Virus record (IMG/VR): IMGVR_UViG_3300043539_001670
Coordinates: 1-30,523 of that record
Strand: one strand, 5' to 3'
DNA from: a virus
Length of the DNA: 30,523 nt
In this document: piece after piece, positions 23,250 to 29,939 of the stretch
Layout of the letters: each line of letters starts with the position of its first letter
How positions within the stretch are numbered: position 1 is the stretch's first letter
Position numbers and translations under genes: made by a program
Notes under the pieces: model-generated
Seen by the model: only the letters and a program-made list of their open reading frames with translations
What the model was told of the DNA's origin: nothing
Databases searched by the model: none

Positions 23250-24127
23250 CGAACGGAACCATCGGTTTCCCGGTCTGGACCGGGCTCGCCACCCCCGCCG
23301 CCGGTTCCGGCTCCTGGCTGGCGGGCTGGCCGATCGCCAACATCAAGTCGCTGCCCTTGGGGCGGGTCGCGCGCTCCAGCTCCGCCGCGGCGACGGATAC
23401 GCGGTTCGAGGTGACCTTCGCCACGGAAACCCCGGTGCAGATGTTCACCTTCGTGAACCACAACGCCAGCAATGACGGGACATTCCGGATCCGCGCCTAT
23501 GCCGATCTGGCGGCGACTGACCTGCTCTATGACTCCGGCCCCGGCCCGTCCGGCGCGGGTCTGGAGTTCTGGCCGGCGGTCTACCAGACCGAAGATCTGG
23601 AATGGGAAGATGATCGCTGGTGGGATGGGAAATACAGCGATCAGGAGAAGCTGGGCAATGTCCCGATCCTGCCGGTGCTGGCGCCGCAGCCGATGGGCGC
23701 GCGGCTGATCCGGGTGGAAGTCACCGACCCGTTGAACCCGGCCGGCTTCTTTCAGCTCGGCTACTTCGATCTGGCCGGGGCCTATGCGCCGGGCGTGAAT
23801 TTCAAAAAGGGCTCGGAATACGGGCTGAGGGATCGCACGGTGGTCTTGGAGGCCGAAGGCGGGGCGAAGTATTTCAACCGGCGCGGCGACGTGAAATTTT
23901 TTCGCGGCTCGATCGACTGTTTGCCGCGCGGCGAGGCGCGGGTGCGCTTCTTTGAGATGCACCGCCAATTGGGCGTGGCGCTGCCCTTCGTGTGGCTGCC
24001 CTTCCCGGATCAGCCGGAAACCTATCTGACCCAGGCTTTCCTGGCGCGCCACGCCGCGCTGGATCCGATCACCCTGGCCTATGTCGATCGCGACACAGTT
24101 CCCCTGAATTTCGAAGAGGTCCGCTAG
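23246..24127 (+). CDS. Tail tip protein, second of two
   Basis: 293 residues, predicted largely beta. The N-terminal 170 residues (IANIKSLPLGRVARSSS, VTFATETPVQMFTFVNHNASNDG and a LIRVEVTDPLNPAGFFQLGYFDLAGAY-like strand pair) have the look of a galactose-binding/discoidin jelly-roll that could hold carbohydrate. The rest is a compact C-terminal domain ending RDTVPLNFEEVR. The ATG at 23246 overlaps the previous stop by 4 bases, and the TAG stop abuts the fibre gene. Role is inferred from place: baseplate or adhesin connector between the 526-residue protein and the fibre. No enzyme motif is visible. Confidence 0.75.
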   Translation: MTNGTIGFPVWTGLATPAAGSGSWLAGWPIANIKSLPLGRVARSSSAAATDTRFEVTFATETPVQMFTFVNHNASNDGTFRIRAYADLAATDLLYDSGPGPSGAGLEFWPAVYQTEDLEWEDDRWWDGKYSDQEKLGNVPILPVLAPQPMGARLIRVEVTDPLNPAGFFQLGYFDLAGAYAPGVNFKKGSEYGLRDRTVVLEAEGGAKYFNRRGDVKFFRGSIDCLPRGEARVRFFEMHRQLGVALPFVWLPFPDQPETYLTQAFLARHAALDPITLAYVDRDTVPLNFEEVR

Positions 24128-26539
24128 ATGACGACTCTCACCGTCAACGGCAACACGTACAGCGACGACCGCAACCCGACCACGGGCCTGGGCGGCGGCG
24201 GCCACCGCACGAGGCTGATCCCGCTGTTCGGCGATTCCCTGGTCGAAATCGGCGCGCTGGTCGGCAATGTGCTGGGCTTCGGCACGCGGTTTGTGTTCGA
24301 CGCAGGCACGGCGGCCGCTGATCCCGGCGCGGGGCTGCTGCGGTTCAACAATGCGGCCTCGGCCAGCGCGACGGCGATCCACATCGACAATCTGAACAGC
24401 GCGGGCGGGGATATCTCCGGCTGGCTCACCCTGATCGGCGTGAACCGGGGGCAGCTCCATTTGCGCAACGCTTCGGGCTCGAAATGGCGCGTCTACAATA
24501 TCACCTCGGTCACGGCGAATGGCGGCTGGGCGACCATCGCCGTCAGCTTTGGCTCCGGCTCGGGCGCGGAGTTCACGGCGGCGGAGAGCCTGATCGTGAG
24601 CCTGGCCCCGGCCGGCCCGCCCGGCACGGTAAGCGCCGCCGGCGACGGCACGATCAGCGCGCCGGGCTTCGCTTTCGCCAGCGAAGCCGGCCTGGGCATG
24701 CGCCGCAAGGGCGCGGCCCTCGCGGCGATCACGGCGTCAGGCGCTGACCTGCTGGAGCTGCGCATCGCCAGCCTCGCGGAAGCCCAGGCCGGAACCAACA
24801 CCCTGGCGCTGATGAGCCCGCAGCGCGTGCTGGATGCGATCCGCCGCAACGCCCCTGGCAACACCGGCGGTCAGACCGCGACCGGCGATCTGACGCTGAC
24901 CGTCACGTCGGCCGGCGCAATCCTGGTGACGCCCACCGCGCCGGGTTTCTTCGTCACGCTGCCGGCGGCCAACACATTCGGCGCGGCCGGGCCGGGGATC
25001 TTCTCGATCTACAACGCCGGCCATTTCGATTACGGCATCCGCGACAGCACCGGGACGCGGCTCGGCTGGATTCCGCCGCGCGGCTCGGCCGTCATCGATC
25101 TGGTCAGCAACGGCACGGCGGCCGGAACCTGGAACTGCGTCGGCGCGGTGAAGCTGGGAATCACCGCGCAGTTTGTGAACCCGAGCATCACCGGCGCGGC
25201 CGGCGGCGCGCCGACGCAGGCGATCGACATGGGCAGCGGGCGCACGCTGTTCCTGATCGCGAATTCCGATCTCTACGGTCTTGTCTATGACGGGCCGACG
25301 CGGGCTTGGGGGTCGATGACCCTGATCCGCGCGGGGGTGCAAAACGGGTTTATCGCCGGCATTCAAACTGTCGCCGGCAGCCAGGCGCTGGTCTGTTCCT
25401 GCAACAGCGGCGGCACGACCTTCCAGGCGGTGGTTCTGACCATCGCCACGACGGCGATCACCGTGAACACGCCGGTCTCCGCCACCCTGGCCGGGAACGG
25501 CGGCGACGCGGCGCCGATGGTCGCCGTCGGCTCCAGCTATCTGATCGCCTATGGCCGGCAGAGCACCACGATCGGGCTGCGCGCCATCACGATCTCCGGA
25601 ACGACGCCGACGATCGGCGCGGAATCGGCCGTCGCCAGCTCGGTGGCCAGCTTCCGCCCGGCGGATCTCTATGTCTCCGGCTCTGTGGTCAGGGTGATCA
25701 CCGCCAGCACGGCGACCACCGTCTTGGCGCAGCCCTACACCGTTTCCGGAACCACGCTGACGGCCGGCACCGCCGCCACCGCCACCGCCACGGCGAACGA
25801 CGCCGCCAATATGCGCACCTACCAGAACAGCAACGGCAACATTGTGGCGGTCTTCGTGAGCACTACGCCGCAGGCCGCGATCTTCCGCCTGACCGGCACG
25901 ACGGAGGCGGCCAGCACGGTGAACCTGGGCGGGGCGCATCTGGCGGGGCTCAACAACAATTCCGATCTGGTGGATCTGACCGGCGGCAAGACCCTGGTGG
26001 CCTGGACCAACGCCGGGCAGACCGGAGTGATTGCGAACATCCTGACCGACACGGCGGGAACCGCCTCGGCCGGCACGGCCTTGACCATCGCTACGCCGCA
26101 GCCGGCCAGCCAGGGCGTTGCGGCCCTGTTCGGCGGGGCCAGCGCGGCGCGGCTGTTGGTGCATGGCGCCGCCACCAGCGATCCGAACCAGACCCAGATC
26201 ACCCTGGGCGTCTCCGGCGCTTCGCCGACGCTGACCGCCGTGCAGCAATTGCGCGGCCATCTGCCGGATGTCTTGGCCGTCAACGCCAATCTGCGCGGCC
26301 GGCGCTCGGTCGCGTTGCTGCGCGCGGGAACCGCCGCCTATGTGATCCCCCAGGCCAGCGCGGTCGGCTCCGGCGCGCTGCTGGCGACGCCGAACAATCT
26401 GGCGGCGATCTCCCGCCCCCGCACCGGCGTGCGCGTCGAGGCCACGATCGGCGCGGCGGATTTCCAGAGCTGGTTCGGCCAGTCAACGAGCGCCGGCGGG
26501 AACGGCTTGATCCTCAATCAAATGGAGTGCGCGGCATGA
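24128..26539 (+). CDS. Tail fibre / receptor-binding protein with propeller-like repeats
   Basis: 803 residues. The N-terminus, TTLTVNGNTYSDDRNPTTGLGGGGHRTRLIPLFGD, is a tail-attachment module shared by phage fibres. A middle part contains SLAEAQAGTNTLALMSPQRVLDAI, the linker type EAEAGT...MSPxR found in many fibres. Residues about 370-760 carry about eight repeats of roughly 50 residues, each with a hydrophobic strand such as YLIAYGRQSTTIGLRAITISG and a Thr-rich turn, consistent with a seven- or eight-bladed beta-propeller. The very C-terminus (FQSWFGQSTSAGGNG) may be a trimer tip. It most likely determines host range. The ATG follows the previous stop directly. Confidence 0.8.
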   Translation: MTTLTVNGNTYSDDRNPTTGLGGGGHRTRLIPLFGDSLVEIGALVGNVLGFGTRFVFDAGTAAADPGAGLLRFNNAASASATAIHIDNLNSAGGDISGWLTLIGVNRGQLHLRNASGSKWRVYNITSVTANGGWATIAVSFGSGSGAEFTAAESLIVSLAPAGPPGTVSAAGDGTISAPGFAFASEAGLGMRRKGAALAAITASGADLLELRIASLAEAQAGTNTLALMSPQRVLDAIRRNAPGNTGGQTATGDLTLTVTSAGAILVTPTAPGFFVTLPAANTFGAAGPGIFSIYNAGHFDYGIRDSTGTRLGWIPPRGSAVIDLVSNGTAAGTWNCVGAVKLGITAQFVNPSITGAAGGAPTQAIDMGSGRTLFLIANSDLYGLVYDGPTRAWGSMTLIRAGVQNGFIAGIQTVAGSQALVCSCNSGGTTFQAVVLTIATTAITVNTPVSATLAGNGGDAAPMVAVGSSYLIAYGRQSTTIGLRAITISGTTPTIGAESAVASSVASFRPADLYVSGSVVRVITASTATTVLAQPYTVSGTTLTAGTAATATATANDAANMRTYQNSNGNIVAVFVSTTPQAAIFRLTGTTEAASTVNLGGAHLAGLNNNSDLVDLTGGKTLVAWTNAGQTGVIANILTDTAGTASAGTALTIATPQPASQGVAALFGGASAARLLVHGAATSDPNQTQITLGVSGASPTLTAVQQLRGHLPDVLAVNANLRGRRSVALLRAGTAAYVIPQASAVGSGALLATPNNLAAISRPRTGVRVEATIGAADFQSWFGQSTSAGGNGLILNQMECAA

Positions 26540-26952
26540 CCTTGAAGGCGTTAAGAGACCAGACCGGGCGGGTGTTCGGCCCCTGCCACGTGATCACGGA
26601 GACACCGGATGCTTATCTCTGTGACGCCACGGTCTACCCGAAAAGCGTGATCGGCCCCGCCACCATCGAGGACTGGACCGACCCCGCCCCGCCGCCTGCG
26701 CCGGTTCCGGCCAAGGTCACGAACGCGCAGGCTCGCTATGTGCTGCGCCGTACGCCTTACGGGGAAGGGACGCTGTTCGACGCGGTGAACGCGGCGGCGC
26801 AGGCGCAGGGCGGCGACATCCTGGATTTCTGGGAATACGGCAACGAGTTCTACCGCGACAGCCCGGCGATTCTGGGTCTGGCGGCAGCGCTGGAAATCTC
26901 TTCGGCGCAGCTCGACGACCTGTTCCGCGCGGCGGAGGGGGTGCAGCTATGA
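26536..26952 (+). CDS. Fibre-associated protein (possible tail fibre assembly chaperone)
   Basis: 138 residues. The N-terminal 45 residues form a small beta domain (GRVFGPCHVITETPDAYLC). A Pro-rich hinge (DPAPPPAPVPAK) leads to a helical domain, VTNAQARYVLRRTPYGEG, and an acidic WEYGNEFYRDSPAILGLAAALEISSAQLDDLFRAA segment. The closing pattern (E-F-x-R-D-x-P-x-L, then L-D-D-L-F-x-A) is the one I know from proteins encoded next to tail fibres and from chaperone C-termini. It overlaps the fibre stop by 4 bases and the next gene by 4 bases. The chaperone role is inferred. Confidence 0.7.
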   Translation: MTLKALRDQTGRVFGPCHVITETPDAYLCDATVYPKSVIGPATIEDWTDPAPPPAPVPAKVTNAQARYVLRRTPYGEGTLFDAVNAAAQAQGGDILDFWEYGNEFYRDSPAILGLAAALEISSAQLDDLFRAAEGVQL

Positions 26953-27188
26953 CCTTCCTCCTGAACTACCTCTACAACGTGATGGTCGCGCTGTCGCAGT
27001 TCCTGAACGTGGCCCTGTTCTTCGGCGATCCGGACGAAAGCATCTCCGGCCGGATCGGCAAGAGCATCGCGGCCGGCGGATGGGCCGCGCGCATGCCCTG
27101 GCCGGGCTTCATGCGCCGGCATTTCCTGGCCTCGATCGAGCCGGAAGAGGGGCGCGACGGCGCGTTCGATCGCCGGAGCCGGGTATGA
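26949..27188 (+). CDS. Small membrane protein of the lysis region
   Basis: 79 residues with one N-terminal hydrophobic segment (residues about 3-25, TFLLNYLYNVMVALSQFLNVALFF). The motif GDPDESISGRIGK and a basic aromatic part (MPWPGFMRRHF) follow. A segment like ALFFGDPDESIS is common in small phage proteins encoded next to lysis genes. The role is not established. Overlaps the previous and next genes by ATGA. It is possibly a second holin or antiholin, but one transmembrane helix is not enough to say so. Confidence 0.65.
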   Translation: MTFLLNYLYNVMVALSQFLNVALFFGDPDESISGRIGKSIAAGGWAARMPWPGFMRRHFLASIEPEEGRDGAFDRRSRV

Positions 27189-27592
27189 ACGGCCTCGGCT
27201 CACCAGGGGCGAACGATGGCCACGGCCTCGGCTCGCCGCAGGCGATCGACGTCCGCGCCGGCTATCCGCCCGATCGCCGCGCCTCGCCGCACCCGCTGAA
27301 AGTGCTGGCGCAGGGCTGGCCGATCCTCGCCAGCGTCTTCGCCGCGCTGATCGGCATGTTCATGCAGTGGGCCGATCTGCGCCGCGACATGGGCGTGATC
27401 GAGCGGCGCTTGATGGAGAATGACCGCCGCGTCGCCAATCTGGAGGCGATCGACGCCGCCAACGCCGCGCTGATGACCGAGCTGAAAGTGAGTCTGGCGG
27501 AGATCAAGGCCGAGATCCGCGCGCTGCGCATCGAAATGGAGATCGGCCCCCCGCCTCGCAGCCCGCGCCGCCGCGCAGAAAGCCTGCAATGA
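27185..27592 (+). CDS. Membrane-anchored coiled-coil protein, repeat-derived N-terminus
   Basis: 135 residues. One transmembrane helix lies at about 44-62 (GWPILASVFAALIGMFMQW), followed by a coiled coil of about 50 residues and a Pro/Arg-rich end. This resembles the small single-pass proteins of phage lysis regions. The first 24 residues contain the repeat motif twice (GLGSPGAND and GLGSPQAID). They look like mini-hairpin element sequence read in frame, since the rest of the protein begins as a normal unit near residue 25. The ATG at 27185 has a GGAG about 7 bases upstream. Function unknown. Confidence 0.7.
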   Translation: MNGLGSPGANDGHGLGSPQAIDVRAGYPPDRRASPHPLKVLAQGWPILASVFAALIGMFMQWADLRRDMGVIERRLMENDRRVANLEAIDAANAALMTELKVSLAEIKAEIRALRIEMEIGPPPRSPRRRAESLQ

Positions 27593-27867
27593 CCAATCCG
27601 TTCTATGAACCGCCGCCCCGCCTGCCGCGCCCGATCCGCCCGGCCGGGCGTCTGAACGCGCAGACCTATGATCTGGAGAGCCAGGGGCAGACCATCACGG
27701 TGACGATCGCCCGCGACGCGGAGACCGGGCAGGCGCTGGAGATCGTGCTGCATGGGCCGAAAGTGGGATCCACCCTGGATCTGCTGTTTCAGGATCTGGG
27801 CGCGGCGCTCTCCCGCCTGATCCAGAACCGCGACCCCGAGAACGGCCAGCCGATCCGGCCTTCCTGA
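27589..27867 (+). CDS. Hypothetical phage protein, TSCPD-domain-like
   Basis: 92 residues. The middle, SQGQTITVTIARDAETGQALEIVLHGPKVGSTLDLLFQDLGAALSRLIQ, follows the pattern of TSCPD/NrdJ-type small domains that are found in many phage hypothetical proteins (strand with xVTVxxxxxxGxxxEIxLxGxKxGS, then a long helix). Cys residues of the true TSCPD motif are absent, so any nucleotide or metal role is doubtful. The ATG overlaps the previous stop by 4 bases. Resemblance is by eye only. Confidence 0.65.
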   Translation: MTNPFYEPPPRLPRPIRPAGRLNAQTYDLESQGQTITVTIARDAETGQALEIVLHGPKVGSTLDLLFQDLGAALSRLIQNRDPENGQPIRPS

Positions 27868-27879
27868 CAGGAGACATCC

Positions 27880-28080
27880 ATGAAGAACACTGGAAGACCC
27901 GCCGTTTCCGGCGCGGGCGCGATGGGCGTGATCGGCGATCATTTTCCCGACGCCGGCAAAATGGTCTCCTTCCCGCCTGACTGGCCGGCCCGTCGCGCGG
28001 TCACCGCGGAAGAGCGGCGACGGATCGAGGCCGCGCCGCGCCCCTCCCTTGAACTCCTGGCTCTTGGAGCATCTCGATGA
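27880..28080 (+). CDS. Hypothetical phage protein, 66 aa
   Basis: 66 residues, with a good ribosome binding site (CAGGAGACATCC before ATG 27880) and an ATGA overlap with the endolysin-like gene at 28077. Contains FPDAGKMVSFPPDWP and a short basic helix (EERRRIEAAP). No membrane segment, no recognised domain. Real by context and spacing, with unknown function. Confidence 0.6.
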   Translation: MKNTGRPAVSGAGAMGVIGDHFPDAGKMVSFPPDWPARRAVTAEERRRIEAAPRPSLELLALGASR

Positions 28081-28556
28081 CCAACGCCGCTTTGCTTCCG
28101 CGCGGGATCAGGAACCACAATCCCGGCAATATCCGCCCGAACCCGAGATGGATCTGGCTGGGCGAAGGCCAGCCGGATGTTGATCCGGCGATGGGCGCCT
28201 ATTGCCGGTTCATCGCCCCGCGCTATGGCCTGCGCGCGCTGATCCGCGATTGCCGCAACAAAAGGCGGCGCGGATTGAACACGCTGTTCAAGATCAAGGC
28301 CGCCTTCGCCCCGGCCGCCGATGGCAATGACGTGGCGGCCTATGCCGGCGCAGTCGCGCGCATGGTGTCGGAGGAGCTGGGCATCGATCTGGACGTCAAC
28401 GATCCGCTGCCGCCGGACACGCGCGAATTTCGCATCGCGCTGGCCAAGGCGATGACCCGCGTCGAATGCGGCGACCCCTCCCGCCATGGCATGCCGAAAT
28501 GGTGGTACGCCGACGAGGTCTATCAGACCGCCGCCGAGATGGAGGAAAATCCATGA
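28077..28556 (+). CDS. Endolysin-like / phage lytic protein
   Basis: 159 residues. The opening RGIRNHNPGNIR, then a Trp/Leu/Gly segment and CRFIAPRYGLRALIRDCR, is the pattern of phage proteins called structural P5-like or lysozyme-like muralytic proteins, which start RGIRNNNPGNI and carry lysozyme-like folds. Candidate catalytic acidic residues include the Glu and Asp in the WLGEGQPDVDPAMGAYCRF stretch, but I cannot assign them. No signal peptide. It lies directly before the holin-like and spanin genes, which supports a lysis role. It ends in an ATGA overlap with the holin-like gene. Confidence 0.75.
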   Translation: MTNAALLPRGIRNHNPGNIRPNPRWIWLGEGQPDVDPAMGAYCRFIAPRYGLRALIRDCRNKRRRGLNTLFKIKAAFAPAADGNDVAAYAGAVARMVSEELGIDLDVNDPLPPDTREFRIALAKAMTRVECGDPSRHGMPKWWYADEVYQTAAEMEENP

Positions 28557-28819
28557 CCAGCGTCGGCTCTGCGCAGCAGAACGAGCGCGCCCGCGTCGGC
28601 GCCAGATCTCGACAGCGCCGCCGCCGCCGCGTGGCGGCCTATCTGCTGGCGCGGCTGCAGGAGCCCAGCTCCTGGGCCTGCGGCCTCACCCTGATCGGCG
28701 CGGGCATCGGCGCGAAGATCGCGCCGGAGCATGCTTTGGCCATCACCGAGGCCGGGGTGATCGCGGCCGGCGCGCTGAAAGCTTTTCTGCCCGATCGCTG
28801 GAGAGAGGAAGCCCCATGA
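28553..28819 (+). CDS. Holin-like protein, repeat-derived N-terminus
   Basis: 88 residues. Two hydrophobic segments lie at about 42-57 (ACGLTLIGAGIGAKIA) and 61-78 (ALAITEAGVIAAGALKAF), separated by a short PEH turn. This is a class II-like holin topology that would form the pore through which the endolysin escapes. The first 25 residues (TSVGSAQQNERARVG, then an Arg run) match the mini-hairpin repeat family, and the family-like part begins near residue 27. ATG 28553 has GGAGGAAA upstream and overlaps the endolysin stop. The Arg-rich N-terminus may delay membrane insertion, as in antiholin forms, which is speculative. Confidence 0.75.
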   Translation: MTSVGSAQQNERARVGARSRQRRRRRVAAYLLARLQEPSSWACGLTLIGAGIGAKIAPEHALAITEAGVIAAGALKAFLPDRWREEAP

Positions 28820-29271
28820 TCCCCGCTTTGTTCGCCTCCGGCGCCGTCGCCGGCCGTCTGCCCTGGCGCGCGATCGGCCTTGCGGCCGTAGCCGGCCTGA
28901 CCCTGTTCGCCTTGCTCTATCTGCGCGGCGAGACCCAGCGCCAGGCGGCGGTGATCGAGGCGCAGCGCGCGCAGCTCGACCAGGCGGAGGCGGCGAACAA
29001 AAGCCTTGTCGCCTCGATCAAGGAGCTGAAGCTCAATCACCAGCGAGAGACCGCAGCCCTGAAACTCCAGGCCGAAGCCAGCGCCCGCGCGGCGCTGCAG
29101 GCCGCAAGAGCAAGGCAGTATGTGAATGACCAGAAACAGAAAAGCGACCCTCTGGCTGATCCCGTGCTTGATGGCGCTGTTAAGCGGCTGCGCAAGCCCC
29201 GAGCCCCGGATGGTGACCAGCCTGAGAATCAAGCGGCTGCTCCCGCCGGCGGATCTGCTCTCCTGCCCTGA
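28816..29271 (+). CDS. Inner-membrane spanin (Rz-like)
   Basis: 151 residues. One N-terminal transmembrane helix (about 18-36, RAIGLAAVAGLTLFALLYL) is followed by a long periplasmic coiled coil (about 40-100, with Gln/Ala/Glu heptads) and a Pro/Asn-rich end. This is the i-spanin architecture, which joins with an outer-membrane lipoprotein to fuse the two membranes in the last step of lysis. Its 3-prime third overlaps the o-spanin gene in another frame for 146 bases, the partly embedded arrangement known from other phages. It follows the holin-like gene by an ATGA overlap. Confidence 0.88.
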   Translation: MIPALFASGAVAGRLPWRAIGLAAVAGLTLFALLYLRGETQRQAAVIEAQRAQLDQAEAANKSLVASIKELKLNHQRETAALKLQAEASARAALQAARARQYVNDQKQKSDPLADPVLDGAVKRLRKPRAPDGDQPENQAAAPAGGSALLP

Positions 29272-29434
29272 CGCCCCCGACCCGCCCGCCCCGGACCCCG
29301 GCGCAGCCCTGCTGCGCCAATCCCAAGTGGCGGAGCATCTGATCGCCGTCTGGGAAGCCGGCGAAGACTGCCGCGCCAAGCTGCGCGCGATCCAGGCCTG
29401 GGCGGCGGATGCGTCCGGCTCTCCCTCGCCCTGA
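29126..29434 (+). CDS. Outer-membrane spanin lipoprotein (Rz1-like)
   Basis: 102 residues. A basic start (MTRNRKA), a hydrophobic run and a lipobox LLSGC mark a signal peptidase II cleavage before Cys22. The mature protein is about 81 residues with a Pro-rich segment (CPDAPDPPAPDPG). That is a typical o-spanin composition. It starts within the i-spanin gene in the +1 frame and continues past its end. Extra Cys residues (positions about 47 and 82) could form disulphides in the periplasm, as in other o-spanins. Its TGA stop is the first three bases of the 43-base tandem repeat that separates it from the minus-strand genes. Confidence 0.88.
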   Translation: MTRNRKATLWLIPCLMALLSGCASPEPRMVTSLRIKRLLPPADLLSCPDAPDPPAPDPGAALLRQSQVAEHLIAVWEAGEDCRAKLRAIQAWAADASGSPSP

Positions 29435-29526
29435 TCAGGCGCGGCTCGCTCGCGAACGCGCCTCTGTCGAAGGGTGATCAGGCGCGGCTCGCTCGCGAAC
29501 GCGCCTCTGTCGAAGGGTGATCAGGC
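29432..29526. repeat. Exact 43-base tandem repeat with hairpins, plus start of a third unit
   Basis: Unit 1 (29432-29474) and unit 2 (29475-29517) are identical: TGATCA, then a GGCGCG/CGCGCC-paired hairpin (29438-29462) with inner TCGC-TC-GCGA, then CTCTGTCGAAGGG. A third unit begins at 29518 (TGATCAGGC) and breaks off. The block lies between two convergent genes, touching both stop codons, so it probably works as a two-way transcription barrier. It belongs to the covarying repeat family. Confidence 0.85.
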
Positions 29527-29937
29527 TTCCCGCTGATCGGCCGCAAGAGCTGTGGCGACAGTGGATCCGCGCGGGACAAGCCGGATTTCCTGGCCCGCCT
29601 CGATCAGACCCGCCGCCACCCGCGCGAGCATTGCGGCATGGGCGCCGGCGCAGGGGAAGCCCAGATTCTGCGCTTCCGCGTCGTCGGCGCAGAATCCCAG
29701 CTCGACGATCGCGCCGCCGATCTGCGAAGCGGGCTGCTCTCGAACTGTCTCCAGCGCCGCCGCCGCCACCCCCTCGATCACGCGCAGCAGCTTGACCAGC
29801 TCCGTCAAGATCGCCGGCGACGGGCTGCGCCGGCCGGTGATCCAACTGTTCACCGTGTCCGGCCGGACCTTCAGCACGGCGGCGGCCTCTCGAGGGGAGA
29901 GGCCGCAGAGGCGCGTGAGCAGGGCGAAGGGGGTCAT
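29521..29937 (-). CDS. Helix-turn-helix protein
   Basis: 138 residues, read right to left. The N-terminal 60 residues form a Cro/C1-type helix-turn-helix: LLTRLCGLSPREAAAVLKVRPDTVNSWITGRRSPSPAILTELVKLL, with the recognition helix in RPDTVNSWITGRR. The remainder is Ala-rich and helical without a recognised domain. I prefer the ATG at 29937 with GGAG 9 bases upstream to a TTG at 29952. It lies two bases after the stop of the other minus gene, so the two form an operon. It probably regulates phage genes, but whether it is the immunity repressor cannot be told here. The stop lies in the repeat block. Confidence 0.75.
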   Translation of the reverse strand: MTPFALLTRLCGLSPREAAAVLKVRPDTVNSWITGRRSPSPAILTELVKLLRVIEGVAAAALETVREQPASQIGGAIVELGFCADDAEAQNLGFPCAGAHAAMLARVAAGLIEAGQEIRLVPRGSTVATALAADQREA

Positions 29938-29939
29938 GG

